From: Flavobacteriales bacterium
Lineage (GTDB): Bacteria > Bacteroidota > Bacteroidia > Flavobacteriales_E > Vicingaceae
Reading direction: 5' to 3'
DNA: 46,091 nucleotides
NCBI GenBank assembly: GCA_029262875.1
Contig: JAJCYO010000012.1
Coordinates: 1-46,091 of the forward strand
A program made the translations under genes and the position numbers. Positions 1 to 7,363 of the stretch are shown here, one piece after another (positions within the stretch are counted from its first letter, which is position 1; each line of letters starts with the position of its first letter). The notes under the pieces were generated by a model that saw only the letters and a program-made list of their open reading frames with translations, made no database searches and had not been told where the DNA came from.

Positions 1-141
1 TTCTATGCAGATGAAGAAGAATATGAGTACGATGAATTTGGAGGTTGGTTTAAAAAGATAAAGAAGAAAATTACTCCTAAAAGGGTTATTAAAGGTCTCT
101 TTATGCCCCATACATTGATGCCTCATAACATCATTAAAAAG
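1..141 (+). repeat. Duplicated 5' gene module, copy 1
   Basis: Bases 1-141 match 631-771 at about 90% identity by eye, in the same frame, and the similarity stops abruptly after the shared ATTAAAAAG. The two genes then encode unrelated C-terminal parts. This is a domain-level duplication with a swapped downstream part rather than a whole-gene duplication. Confidence 0.85.
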
Positions 142-483
142 AAAAAAAGCGGAGGCGGTGGTGGTGCAGCAGCAGCAATAGCAGCACAACAACGACAACA
201 AGCAGCAGCAGCAGCACGAATGAAGGCTGATATGGATGCTAAAATGAGACAAATGCAGATGGAACAGCAACGGAGAGCTGAAGAAGCAGCCAGAAGACGT
301 AGAGAAGAAGAAGATCGCAGAAGGAGAGATGCAGAAGCTAATGCAGCCAAGAAAAAAGGTGGAGGCTCTAATGTGATGATGATTGGAGGAATGGCAGTTG
401 GAGCATTGGCATTAGTTGGTTTGGTTCTTTTTTCTATGAAATCAAAACAACCAGCAGCCCCTATTGTAGTACAGAAAGGATAG
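1..483 (+). CDS. Virion-like small membrane protein, 5'-truncated
   Basis: The reading frame is open from base 1, so the gene enters from the left edge and the ATG at 103 is internal. The visible 160 residues begin with an acidic stretch (YEYDEF) followed by a lysine-rich amphipathic segment that is nearly identical to residues 21-67 of the next gene. After that the protein switches to poly-Gly/Ala/Gln and a strongly charged coiled coil (visible residues about 70-120, rich in R and E). It ends with a C-terminal membrane segment (about residues 128-148, GGMAVGALALVGLVLF). This layout of charged cytosolic part plus C-terminal anchor recurs in the two genes that follow. The function is not recognised. 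A structural or membrane-anchoring role in a virus-like particle is inferred from context. Confidence 0.8.
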   Translation, partial: FYADEEEYEYDEFGGWFKKIKKKITPKRVIKGLFMPHTLMPHNIIKKKKSGGGGGAAAAIAAQQRQQAAAAARMKADMDAKMRQMQMEQQRRAEEAARRRREEEDRRRRDAEANAAKKKGGGSNVMMIGGMAVGALALVGLVLFSMKSKQPAAPIVVQKG

Positions 484-570
484 TGTCGATTGGATGGGCT
501 AAAGCAAGGATAAACATTCTTGTTGATTGTCCCATTAATAATTAAGAATAGTTAACCTAAAACATACAAA

Positions 571-1221
571 ATGATATTATTAGGATACCCTGAAGGAAAT
601 CAATACGATGATGACATCTATGAGGATTCATTTTATGCAGATGATGAAGAATATGAGTACGATGAATTTGGAGGTTGGTTTAAAAAGATAAAAAAGAAAA
701 TTACTCCCAAGCGGATAATTAAAGGTCTTTTAATGCCTCATACATTGATGCCTCACAATATTATTAAAAAGCACGTACTTCCGAAAACACCACTTGACAA
801 ACTTAAAGATAAGTATAAAGGTAAAATAACAGGTCAATTTGAAAATGCAATTGGCTTCGGAAAATCAAGACCAAGACCTCGAACATTAGTAAGACCCTCT
901 CGACCAATTAGAAGAGGTTCTCAACCGAATCAAAGAGGAGGAGGTTCTCCAACTATAAGGTACAAAAGTAGTGTAGCAAGTAATGTTCCAACTGCTTCTG
1001 TAAGACAAACAGTTGGAGCAAACCAGTTATTGAATCAAGCTCCAGCAAAAGGAATTAGTGGACAGGTGAAAATGGACACCAAAAGTGCTGAACCGAAAAA
1101 AGCGGGAATCGGTAACAGTACCATAGCAATTGCAGTTGGGGTATTGCTCGTTGGCGGTTATTTAGCCTTTGGAAGAAAGGCAGCAGTTCCTACTGCTCCA
1201 GTAGCTCCACCAACGGTATAA
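571..1221 (+). CDS. Virion-like membrane protein, paralogue of first gene
   Basis: The product has 216 residues. An acidic Asp/Glu/Tyr-rich N-terminus (residues 1-34, with YEYDEFGGW) is followed by a basic amphipathic helix (about 36-68). A long Arg/Ser/Pro-rich linker comes next, and then a C-terminal membrane segment (about 181-200, IAIAVGVLLVGGYLAFG) with a short Pro/Ala tail. The start ATG at 571 is the only sensible one and gives the full acidic leader missing from the truncated gene upstream. The shared N-terminal module with different C-terminal parts suggests a common targeting, assembly or processing signal. There is no recognised family. Tail-anchored topology is predicted from the sequence, and a role in a viral or phage-like particle is inferred from neighbours. 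Confidence 0.8.
   Translation: MILLGYPEGNQYDDDIYEDSFYADDEEYEYDEFGGWFKKIKKKITPKRIIKGLLMPHTLMPHNIIKKHVLPKTPLDKLKDKYKGKITGQFENAIGFGKSRPRPRTLVRPSRPIRRGSQPNQRGGGSPTIRYKSSVASNVPTASVRQTVGANQLLNQAPAKGISGQVKMDTKSAEPKKAGIGNSTIAIAVGVLLVGGYLAFGRKAAVPTAPVAPPTV
631..771 (+). repeat. Duplicated 5' gene module, copy 2
   Basis: This is the second copy of the module at 1-141, at an offset of 630 bases and in the same reading frame. Most differences are synonymous third-position changes, so the protein segment is under selection rather than a fresh duplication. Confidence 0.85.
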
Positions 1222-1252
1222 CATTATTTACGAATCAAAAAATTAAAAAGCG

Positions 1253-1873
1253 ATGAGTACACTTTTTTTAGGAAATCCCGAATTGGAAATGAGAATTTAC
1301 GGTGAAGAATTTCAAGATGTTTACAACTATATGGATGATGATGACCAGGACGGTGAATATGAATACGATGAATTTATTGGAGCTTGGATAAGAAAGTTGA
1401 AAGCTAAACGGGCAGAAAATCCAAATGTTATTGCTCGAAGAATCAAACGAGATAAAATTAGAATTTCAAAAGGTCTTGCTCCGAAATACCCTGAATTGAT
1501 AAGGTCTGCTCCAATAAAAAAAGTAAAACCTAAAACGATTACTTCATTAATGGATGATGATGATCTCCCACTTGGAGATATCATGCCTTTGACAAAATCT
1601 GAGGCTCAAGCTCACAAAAATGTGAACAAAGCCATTCAAGAGGAATTGAAAACAAAACAAGAGGAATTGAAAACGATTGGCTTATCCAAAAAGGTCAAGC
1701 AGGAAGATTTGAAAGCTGAAAATCAAAAAGCTAAAACCCAGTTAGCTGGTGCAGGAACTTATTTGATGTGGGGAATTGGCATTTTAGGAGGATTGTATGT
1801 TGTTGCAAAATTGACGGGTACGGGTAAGGTGGTCAATTTAGGCAAGCCTAATCCAAATTTAGTTGCTAAGTAA
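1253..1873 (+). CDS. Virion-like membrane protein with acidic YEYDEF leader
   Basis: The product has 206 residues. The acidic leader (residues 24-42, DDDDQDGEYEYDEF) and following W-x-x-K-x-K basic patch repeat the pattern of the two preceding proteins, although the rest is not alignable. The middle is a charged helix with a short direct repeat (EELKTKQEELKT, about residues 130-141). A C-terminal membrane segment lies at about 166-184 (GTYLMWGIGILGGLYVV). It is the third member of a tandem set that shares an N-terminal signature and a C-terminal anchor. The function is unknown. Placement before a small beta protein and a peptidase suggests a structural component. Confidence 0.78.
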   Translation: MSTLFLGNPELEMRIYGEEFQDVYNYMDDDDQDGEYEYDEFIGAWIRKLKAKRAENPNVIARRIKRDKIRISKGLAPKYPELIRSAPIKKVKPKTITSLMDDDDLPLGDIMPLTKSEAQAHKNVNKAIQEELKTKQEELKTIGLSKKVKQEDLKAENQKAKTQLAGAGTYLMWGIGILGGLYVVAKLTGTGKVVNLGKPNPNLVAK

Positions 1874-1893
1874 TTCAATTATAACAAAAAGCA

Positions 1894-2121
1894 ATGGATA
1901 TACTGGCACAAATATTAGAACAAGATTTTACCGTTGATGGTCAAGTACCACAAGGTTTTCTATTTGCATCTATAAAGAATGTTGGTGCTGTAACAGCAAC
2001 AGTAAACGGTGTGGATTTATCTCCTGGAGAAGCAAAAGATTATCCTTTTGTCGGAAAGGGATATCAAGCTGTTCCTTTTGTTGTTAATGGTTCAACCATT
2101 AGAGTGTTACACGTGGTTTAA
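1894..2121 (+). CDS. Small beta-rich protein, possible minor capsid/decoration
   Basis: The product has 75 residues with no membrane segment. It is rich in Val, Gly and Thr and looks all-beta, with a compact core (NVGAVTATVNGVDLSPGEAK) typical of a small beta-sandwich. Small beta proteins of this kind are common among minor capsid or spike-base components of Bacteroidota viruses, but I cannot name a family. It lies 20 bases after the preceding gene and 9 bases before the next, so it is probably co-transcribed with them. Confidence 0.65.
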   Translation: MDILAQILEQDFTVDGQVPQGFLFASIKNVGAVTATVNGVDLSPGEAKDYPFVGKGYQAVPFVVNGSTIRVLHVV

Positions 2122-2130
2122 AAGTAAGTT

Positions 2131-2532
2131 ATGATAGCAGGTGAAACAGAGACAATATTAGCGAGAAAAGTCAAAGCAGACTACTACGACAATTTTTTAT
2201 TCTTTGGCAAAAAGAAAAAAAAGAAACTAACCCCTGAACAGCAGCAAGCAAGAAAGGAAAAACGAAAACGGTTTTGGGCAAGTCTTGGAGGAGAGTTCAA
2301 GGATAGTGGAACAGTAGGCAGCTTATTAACTGCCTTTGGTCCGCAAGCAGAAGAACCTCCATCCGATTTTGAGGTTGATGTAGTTGAAGATGATCAGAAA
2401 GAAGAAGAAAAAGAAAAGAAAGGGATTCCTCTTGGTTTAAAAATCATTGGTGGTATTGCCATTTTTTCTGCTGTGGTTTATGGCGTTTCCAAATACAATA
2501 AAAACAAGGCATTAAAACTAAAAAAAAGTTGA
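2131..2532 (+). CDS. Small C-terminally membrane-anchored protein
   Basis: The product has 133 residues. A very basic N-terminal third (KKKKKKL near residue 30, then RKEKRKRFW) is followed by an acidic stretch (about 80-98, EVDVVEDDQKEEEKEK) and a C-terminal membrane helix (about 103-121, LKIIGGIAIFSAVVYGVS) with a basic tail. Alternating charge blocks plus a tail anchor match the neighbouring proteins at 571 and 1253. No family is recognised. Confidence 0.72.
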   Translation: MIAGETETILARKVKADYYDNFLFFGKKKKKKLTPEQQQARKEKRKRFWASLGGEFKDSGTVGSLLTAFGPQAEEPPSDFEVDVVEDDQKEEEKEKKGIPLGLKIIGGIAIFSAVVYGVSKYNKNKALKLKKS

Positions 2533-2536
2533 TAAT

Positions 2537-3328
2537 ATGGTTATCCCAATACCATCACATAAAAGTCGATTTACCATTAAGCTCGTTATTCGAGCTTTTC
2601 ATCCATTGGCATTGGGTATAATTGTTTTTGACCCTATACGCCCTAATTCACATTATTTCAGACGTAAAGTTTCTTTTCAAGCTTCCCAATTCAAAGGAGG
2701 TAAAGCCATTCGAGAAATATCCATTCCTATGCCTATTTCTTCAGAATCATTGGCTCTTGAATTGATAGATAAGCATAGCAATCACGATGATGGTTTTCAA
2801 ATTGACAAATTTGAAGTTGAGAAAATGTCTCCTGCCCAAATATGGGAAACACCAGAAAGGCATCGGTTTATGGAGTTTGCTATAAAATTTGCTCAAAAAG
2901 CGGGTTATAGCAAGTCAGGATTTTATGATAGTCCGGACAAAGAATTTTTAATTCAATACTTGCCAACCATTACGGATGAAAATGGTAACGAGTTGGTTAC
3001 ACCAGCTCGAATACATCAAAAAATGCCAAGAGTTCAAATATCTCGCAAGGCATTCAAACGATTTTCTATCCCAGTTCGGGTTGCTATACTTTCTCACGAA
3101 GGATGTCATTTCTTTAGAAATACTCGGAGCGAAAAAGTAGCCGATTTGTGTGGAATCAAATACTACCTCGATTATGGGTTTCCAACTATCGAAGCGGTAT
3201 ATGCTGCGACAAAAGTATTTCATCAACATCCTGAATCAGTAGCAGAACCACACATTGCAAGAACAAAAGACATTATGGATTTAATCGACCACTATAAGGA
3301 AAAACAAAAGTTCAAAAAAGTAGCATGA
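2537..3328 (+). CDS. Zincin-type metallopeptidase (HEGCH)
   Basis: The product has 263 residues. Residues 187-191 are HEGCH, a perfect HExxH zinc-binding helix, preceded by the hydrophobic run VRVAILS. Downstream, SEKVADLCG (198-206) supplies E199 and D203 in the arrangement of a gluzincin second helix (compare the E-x-x-A-D of M48 and M78 peptidases). The N-terminal 100 residues are beta-rich and unassigned. There is no signal peptide or membrane segment, so it probably acts in the producing cell. Its position among structural genes makes a maturation protease for virion proteins an attractive inference, and host-wall entry is an alternative. It overlaps the next gene by four bases (ATGA), which implies translational coupling. 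Confidence 0.7.
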   Translation: MVIPIPSHKSRFTIKLVIRAFHPLALGIIVFDPIRPNSHYFRRKVSFQASQFKGGKAIREISIPMPISSESLALELIDKHSNHDDGFQIDKFEVEKMSPAQIWETPERHRFMEFAIKFAQKAGYSKSGFYDSPDKEFLIQYLPTITDENGNELVTPARIHQKMPRVQISRKAFKRFSIPVRVAILSHEGCHFFRNTRSEKVADLCGIKYYLDYGFPTIEAVYAATKVFHQHPESVAEPHIARTKDIMDLIDHYKEKQKFKKVA

Positions 3329-5277
3329 ATGAAAAATTGAAAATAGGAATTTCAGCACTCTCTGGCATAGGCTTGGGAGTATTTATGCATTTTGCCCTTA
3401 AGGATAAGGAGGAAGATTGTGGTTGCAAAGAATCTGATACAGATGGAAAGGTAAAAAAGATAGTTGATGAAGAAAACTACGACAGCTTTGACCCAATAAT
3501 TATCGGGCGTAACAAAGTTAGTAGTGTACCATCCAATAAAAGATTTAATCAACAGTATCAAAAAGACCTCAAACAATGGGGAACAAAAACAGGTGTCATT
3601 GATGTGTCTAATGACCAAAATGAAAAAAAGGAAAAAAAGAAGCTCTATTCTAAAATGGGGCAAGTGGGTGATAATTTGGTAAAAGAACACTTACCACGAA
3701 CGACAAAAATATTGTCTCAACCAAAAAAGAAATTAACTCCTTATGATGATTGGTATGCATGGTTAAGAAAAGAATTTGATGTTACACAAGTAACCATTAC
3801 CAATACATCAACCGAAGAAAAAACAATAAGACTTTGGGGTTCAAATATGGGGGTATCAGTAAGCCCCCCTGCTCCTGAAGATGTAGAAGATCACGAGGTT
3901 GTATCTTCGGTTACTATTCCTGCTGCCATTGGTGTGGGTATTCACCCTCAAGGAATAGCAGTAAATCCAGCCAATGGGTTTGCCTATGTGGCTAATCAAC
4001 TATCAAATAACGTTTCTGTAATTACTGCGGATGGTCAAGTTGTTAAAATGGTTCAATTGCAACCATCTACTTTTCCTGGTTATAATTCCCCTGTTGCAGT
4101 TGCAGTTAACTCGAATAATGCAAGCCCTAATTATGGGAAAGTTTATGTAGTAGGTTCTGTAGCCAACACAGTTAGTGTAATTGACCTTTCACATAATGTT
4201 ATCAATGAAATAGCCGTAGGTGTACGACCTGTTGACATTGCATTTAATCCCATAAATGAGAACTTATACGTTGCGAATTTAGTTGGCGATGATGTAACAG
4301 TTATTGATACAACTACCGAAACGGTGAGTACAACTTTACCCGTAGGTCAAGATCCTTTGGGTTTAGGAATTAATTTGAATAATGGGGATATTTTCGTTAC
4401 TAACTCTACTGATGATAGTGTATCGGTATTTGATAGTGGGAATCTATTGGTAACTACCATTGCAGGTATTGGAAGCAAACCAGTTTCTATTGCTTATCAT
4501 CCGACCAATGATGAAATGTATGTAGTTGCAACCCTTAGCAATAATATTATACCCATTGATGCTAACACCTATGTTGCTTTGCCTTCAATTAATGTAGGCA
4601 ATAGCCCTTACGCCATTGTATATAACAGCACCAACAACTTTTTATATGTAGGAAATAGAGTTGATGAAACTTATTCGGTTATAACTCCCAACAAAACCAT
4701 TAAGGCTACGATAACTCTTGGCAATGTCAACATAGGATTTGGTATTAATCAAACAGAGAACGTACTTTTTAGTTCGGACACAGCAGCCAATGTTGTTGAT
4801 ATTATCGGTTATGCCGAAGAAAGTAGTAGCATCACTATTGATGATGATTACTCACAAAAGAATGAAGATTTTAAATACAGTCCAGGATTAGTAAAGCACG
4901 TCAAGTTTGTGTTATCAGGAACTCAGCGATTTAAGGTACTCACTTTACGAGAAGAAAGGGTAACAGGAACAGTCAAAGAAGAACCAGTAACATTTGGTAA
5001 CTACGATAATCCTCAAAATTTCATTAATGTTTCGGAAGTCTTTGGTCTGGATGGAGCAATGATAGACGGTTTAAACTCTTGGATATTCAAAATAGCAGGG
5101 CTACAAACCATTACTGTTTTGGTGTATTACAGGCAATTGAAAATGTACAGGTCTCTACCTGAAAAATCTTCTACAGCTATCGGTTGCGAAATGAGTAAAG
5201 GCATACCTAAAAGTTGGAAAAGAGAATTAGCAAAAGAGAACAAAGGAAAATTCATACATAAATCAAAAATATTATAA
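3325..5277 (+). CDS. Membrane-anchored YVTN beta-propeller protein, spike-like
   Basis: The product has 650 residues. An N-terminal membrane helix (about 7-25) is followed by a Cys-containing charged linker and a conserved-looking WYAWLRKEFD segment (143-152). A beta strand (VTITNTSTEEKTIRLWG, 156-172) comes next, then a YVTN-type beta-propeller of about seven blades (about 205-500, repeats with NPxNxxxYVxNxxxxxVxVI). Residues 508-610 look like the remaining strands of the domain that began at 156, with the FGNYDNPQNF loop and the closing strand TITVLVYYRQ. This split resembles, from memory, a jelly-roll-like domain in viral proteins of Bacteroidota, here interrupted by a propeller. A receptor-binding spike or vertex protein is inferred. 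A surface-layer YVTN protein is the alternative. Confidence 0.75.
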   Translation: MNEKLKIGISALSGIGLGVFMHFALKDKEEDCGCKESDTDGKVKKIVDEENYDSFDPIIIGRNKVSSVPSNKRFNQQYQKDLKQWGTKTGVIDVSNDQNEKKEKKKLYSKMGQVGDNLVKEHLPRTTKILSQPKKKLTPYDDWYAWLRKEFDVTQVTITNTSTEEKTIRLWGSNMGVSVSPPAPEDVEDHEVVSSVTIPAAIGVGIHPQGIAVNPANGFAYVANQLSNNVSVITADGQVVKMVQLQPSTFPGYNSPVAVAVNSNNASPNYGKVYVVGSVANTVSVIDLSHNVINEIAVGVRPVDIAFNPINENLYVANLVGDDVTVIDTTTETVSTTLPVGQDPLGLGINLNNGDIFVTNSTDDSVSVFDSGNLLVTTIAGIGSKPVSIAYHPTNDEMYVVATLSNNIIPIDANTYVALPSINVGNSPYAIVYNSTNNFLYVGNRVDETYSVITPNKTIKATITLGNVNIGFGINQTENVLFSSDTAANVVDIIGYAEESSSITIDDDYSQKNEDFKYSPGLVKHVKFVLSGTQRFKVLTLREERVTGTVKEEPVTFGNYDNPQNFINVSEVFGLDGAMIDGLNSWIFKIAGLQTITVLVYYRQLKMYRSLPEKSSTAIGCEMSKGIPKSWKRELAKENKGKFIHKSKIL

Positions 5278-5279
5278 CG

Positions 5280-5768
5280 ATGGGAAAATTAAAATACTTA
5301 GTAATTCACTGTACAGCTACTCCTGAAGAAAGGGAAGTAACCAAAGACGACATTATTAGAATGCACACTAATCCAGTACATAAAGGAGGTCGAGGTTGGA
5401 ATAGACCAGGTTATTCAGACATCATTTATCTGGATGGGGAATTAGTCAACATATTACCGTTCGATCAGGATAACGATGTGGATGGTTGGGAAATCTCTAA
5501 TGGTGCAAGAGGCATAAATGGTGTTTCACGTCATATTGTTTATGCAGGAGGTATAGATAAAGGGAGTAAAAAGCCTAAAGATACCCGAACAGATGAGCAA
5601 AAAAACACATTGGAAACTTACGTAAAGTTCATGCTGTTACGTCATCCACAAATTCAAATTCTCGGACATAAGCAAGCTCCAGGAGCAAACAAAGCTTGTC
5701 CAAGTTTTGATGTTCCTAAGTGGTTGAAAGAAATCGGAATTGCCGATAAAAACATTTACAAATCCTAA
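5280..5768 (+). CDS. N-acetylmuramoyl-L-alanine amidase, T7-lysozyme type
   Basis: The product has 162 residues and is an Amidase_2 domain from end to end. The zinc ligands expected from T7 lysozyme are visible as H10 (VIHCTAT), H130 (LGHKQ) and C140 (ACPSFD). The catalytic pair corresponds to Y45 (PGYSD) and K138. It cleaves the bond between muramic acid and the L-alanine of peptidoglycan stem peptides. There is no signal peptide or membrane segment, so export would need a holin or delivery within a particle. The next gene is a collinear paralogue without the catalytic residues. With the GH73 and M15 genes at the end of the array, the locus covers glycan, amide and peptide bonds of the wall. 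Confidence 0.92.
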   Translation: MGKLKYLVIHCTATPEEREVTKDDIIRMHTNPVHKGGRGWNRPGYSDIIYLDGELVNILPFDQDNDVDGWEISNGARGINGVSRHIVYAGGIDKGSKKPKDTRTDEQKNTLETYVKFMLLRHPQIQILGHKQAPGANKACPSFDVPKWLKEIGIADKNIYKS

Positions 5769-5780
5769 AAATTACTAACA

Positions 5781-6275
5781 ATGAAAAAAGCAGATTATTT
5801 AATAATTCAATGTACCGAGACAGGAGAAGGACAAGAAGTCTCTAAAGGTGATATAATTGAACAACATACCAATTCCCCTTCGATGGGTGGTTTTGGGTGG
5901 AATCGTCCAGGATTGGATTACCTCGTTAAGCTCGATGGTAGTTTAGAAACCATTATACCTGAAGCAAATCCAAATGTGGTTGACTTGTGGGGTATTGGTG
6001 AAGGGAAAAAAGGAATGACAGGTATTCCTAAGTTTATCGCTTACGTAGGTGGTAAGACCACTAAAGGAACGAAAGACAAGGATACACGAACTTATGAGCA
6101 AGAAGATACGCTTGCTTCAGTAGTAAAATTCTACGTTAAAAAATTCCCAAAAATTCAAGTACTCGGTTTCAATCAAGTTCCATCGAAAGAAGGACTATCA
6201 AATCCCGCCTTTGATGTAGCAAAATGGTGCGAAGAAATCGAAATACCAGAGCAAAACATTTTTAAAGGAGTGTAA
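5781..6275 (+). CDS. Catalytically dead amidase paralogue
   Basis: The product has 164 residues and aligns without gaps to the preceding amidase over residues 1-130 (shared GWNRPG at 39-44, DTRT at 101-104, FDV and KW near the end). Every functional position is lost: zinc ligand H10 is Q10, H130 is F130, C140 is replaced by S140/N141, Y45 is L45 and K138 is a non-lysine. The reading frame is intact and the fold-defining residues are kept, so this is a maintained pseudoenzyme rather than a decaying copy. Likely roles are peptidoglycan binding or a structural subunit paired with the active amidase. This is inferred from the pattern of loss. Confidence 0.88.
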   Translation: MKKADYLIIQCTETGEGQEVSKGDIIEQHTNSPSMGGFGWNRPGLDYLVKLDGSLETIIPEANPNVVDLWGIGEGKKGMTGIPKFIAYVGGKTTKGTKDKDTRTYEQEDTLASVVKFYVKKFPKIQVLGFNQVPSKEGLSNPAFDVAKWCEEIEIPEQNIFKGV

Positions 6276-6276
6276 T

Positions 6277-6465
6277 ATGAAAACTGTAATCACATTAGCA
6301 ATAGGCTTTTTTATCGGGCGACAAATCTATATCAATTATGATAAGAATGAAGCCCGAAAAAAGGAAGCGGAAGTAAAAGATCGTTTGAAACAATTTCTGC
6401 AAGAAAATGGATTGAACGAAAAGGATGCAAGTAAGCAATCGGATAAAATAGTGAGTGTAGGTTAA
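6277..6465 (+). CDS. Small single-pass membrane protein (62 aa)
   Basis: An N-terminal membrane helix (about residues 2-18, VITLAIGFFIGRQIYI) is followed by a charged helical tail (KKEAEVKDRLKQFLQE). It starts two bases after the preceding stop codon. No family is recognised. Small single-pass proteins of this size are a recurring theme in this array. Confidence 0.65.
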   Translation: MKTVITLAIGFFIGRQIYINYDKNEARKKEAEVKDRLKQFLQENGLNEKDASKQSDKIVSVG

Positions 6466-6480
6466 TTAATAATTACCATA

Positions 6481-6954
6481 ATGATAGGAGCAATAGCAGG
6501 AGCAAAAGCAGCAGAAGGGTTAGCCCAAAATAAGGCTACCCCTTATATCGTTGGTGGTATTCTTCTTTTAATTTCTGGAGTTGCCTATTTCGGTGTTATT
6601 CGCCCTATTCTTTGTAAAACAGGGATAGCATCTTGTAAGAATGACAAAAAGATATTGGACTTGATGAAATATAAGGGCTTCAACCCAGATTATGCACGTC
6701 CATCAAAAACTACTATTTCTCACGAAAGAGCTAAAACGCTTGCTAAAAAGATTTACAAAGCTGGAGGCTTTTTTAATGATGATGAAGGTGGATTTTATTC
6801 AGTATTAGAAGAAATCGGAAGTGCCGATAATCTGTCTTTGGTTTCTCGAATGTTCACTGCAAAAAAGTATGGGAGTTTAGCTGAATATATAATGGATCAC
6901 TTAGATGAGACAGAAGAACTAAAACGAGTTAAGGACATTTTAAATAGTTATTGA
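6481..6954 (+). CDS. Membrane protein with annexin-like helical domain
   Basis: The product has 157 residues. After a short Gly/Ala-rich start, a membrane helix lies at about 22-42 (YIVGGILLLISGVAYFGVI), followed by a Cys pair (C45 and C52). The C-terminal half (about 80-157) is helical and reads like a single annexin-type repeat (ALAKKIYKAGG, DDE, YGSLAEYIMDHLDE), a resemblance I judge weak. If real, it would put the domain at a membrane surface. It lies one base before the next start, so the genes are likely coupled. The function is unknown. Confidence 0.65.
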   Translation: MIGAIAGAKAAEGLAQNKATPYIVGGILLLISGVAYFGVIRPILCKTGIASCKNDKKILDLMKYKGFNPDYARPSKTTISHERAKTLAKKIYKAGGFFNDDEGGFYSVLEEIGSADNLSLVSRMFTAKKYGSLAEYIMDHLDETEELKRVKDILNSY

Positions 6955-6955
6955 T

Positions 6956-7357
6956 ATGAAAGCGATACCTAAGAAATATTTAATCATTGGTAGTGGAGTA
7001 GCTCTTGCTGGTCTTGCTTCGTGGGGCATTTATAAAATAATACAAAAAGCGAACAATCCGAGTGCAGAGAAAAGAACTAAGAAGATAGAAAAGGAATTAA
7101 TGTCAACGGAAGTAAATGTAGGTTCAGAGGGATATGTAAATGTGAGGTCTTCCCCTAAAGTTGATAATGAAAATTGGAGAAAATTAGATTTTAAAACCAA
7201 TTTACTCAAGAAAGAAACTTCAAGCCCAGTAGGTACAATAGAAAAAAGAGTGAAGGGAGAAGATGGCTATTTCTGGTATAAGCTTCAATTAACAAAAGCA
7301 ATAGGGGGAAAATCAATAGGATATGTTCGAGAGGATGCAGTAGAAATTTCAAAATAA
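6956..7357 (+). CDS. Membrane-anchored bacterial SH3-domain protein
   Basis: The product has 133 residues. An N-terminal membrane helix (about 7-27, YLIIGSGVALAGLASWGIY) precedes a bacterial SH3-type domain (about 54-130) with the characteristic NVRSSP (60-65) and the closing GYVREDAVEI. SH3b domains usually bind peptidoglycan peptides. The protein is followed by two further membrane-anchored proteins with peptidoglycan-binding folds, so it probably helps hold a particle or complex against the cell wall. That role is inferred, while the domain call is made from motif and layout. Confidence 0.75.
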   Translation: MKAIPKKYLIIGSGVALAGLASWGIYKIIQKANNPSAEKRTKKIEKELMSTEVNVGSEGYVNVRSSPKVDNENWRKLDFKTNLLKKETSSPVGTIEKRVKGEDGYFWYKLQLTKAIGGKSIGYVREDAVEISK

Positions 7358-7363
7358 AAAACA

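Noticed and set aside
103-105. ATG as start of the first gene
   Set aside because: The frame is open to base 1 and the upstream codons match the leader of the next paralogue, so the ATG is internal.
123-350. Ala/Ser/Cys-rich frame on the - strand
   Set aside because: It is the antisense shadow of the Gln/Ala and Arg/Glu-rich coiled coil of the first gene.
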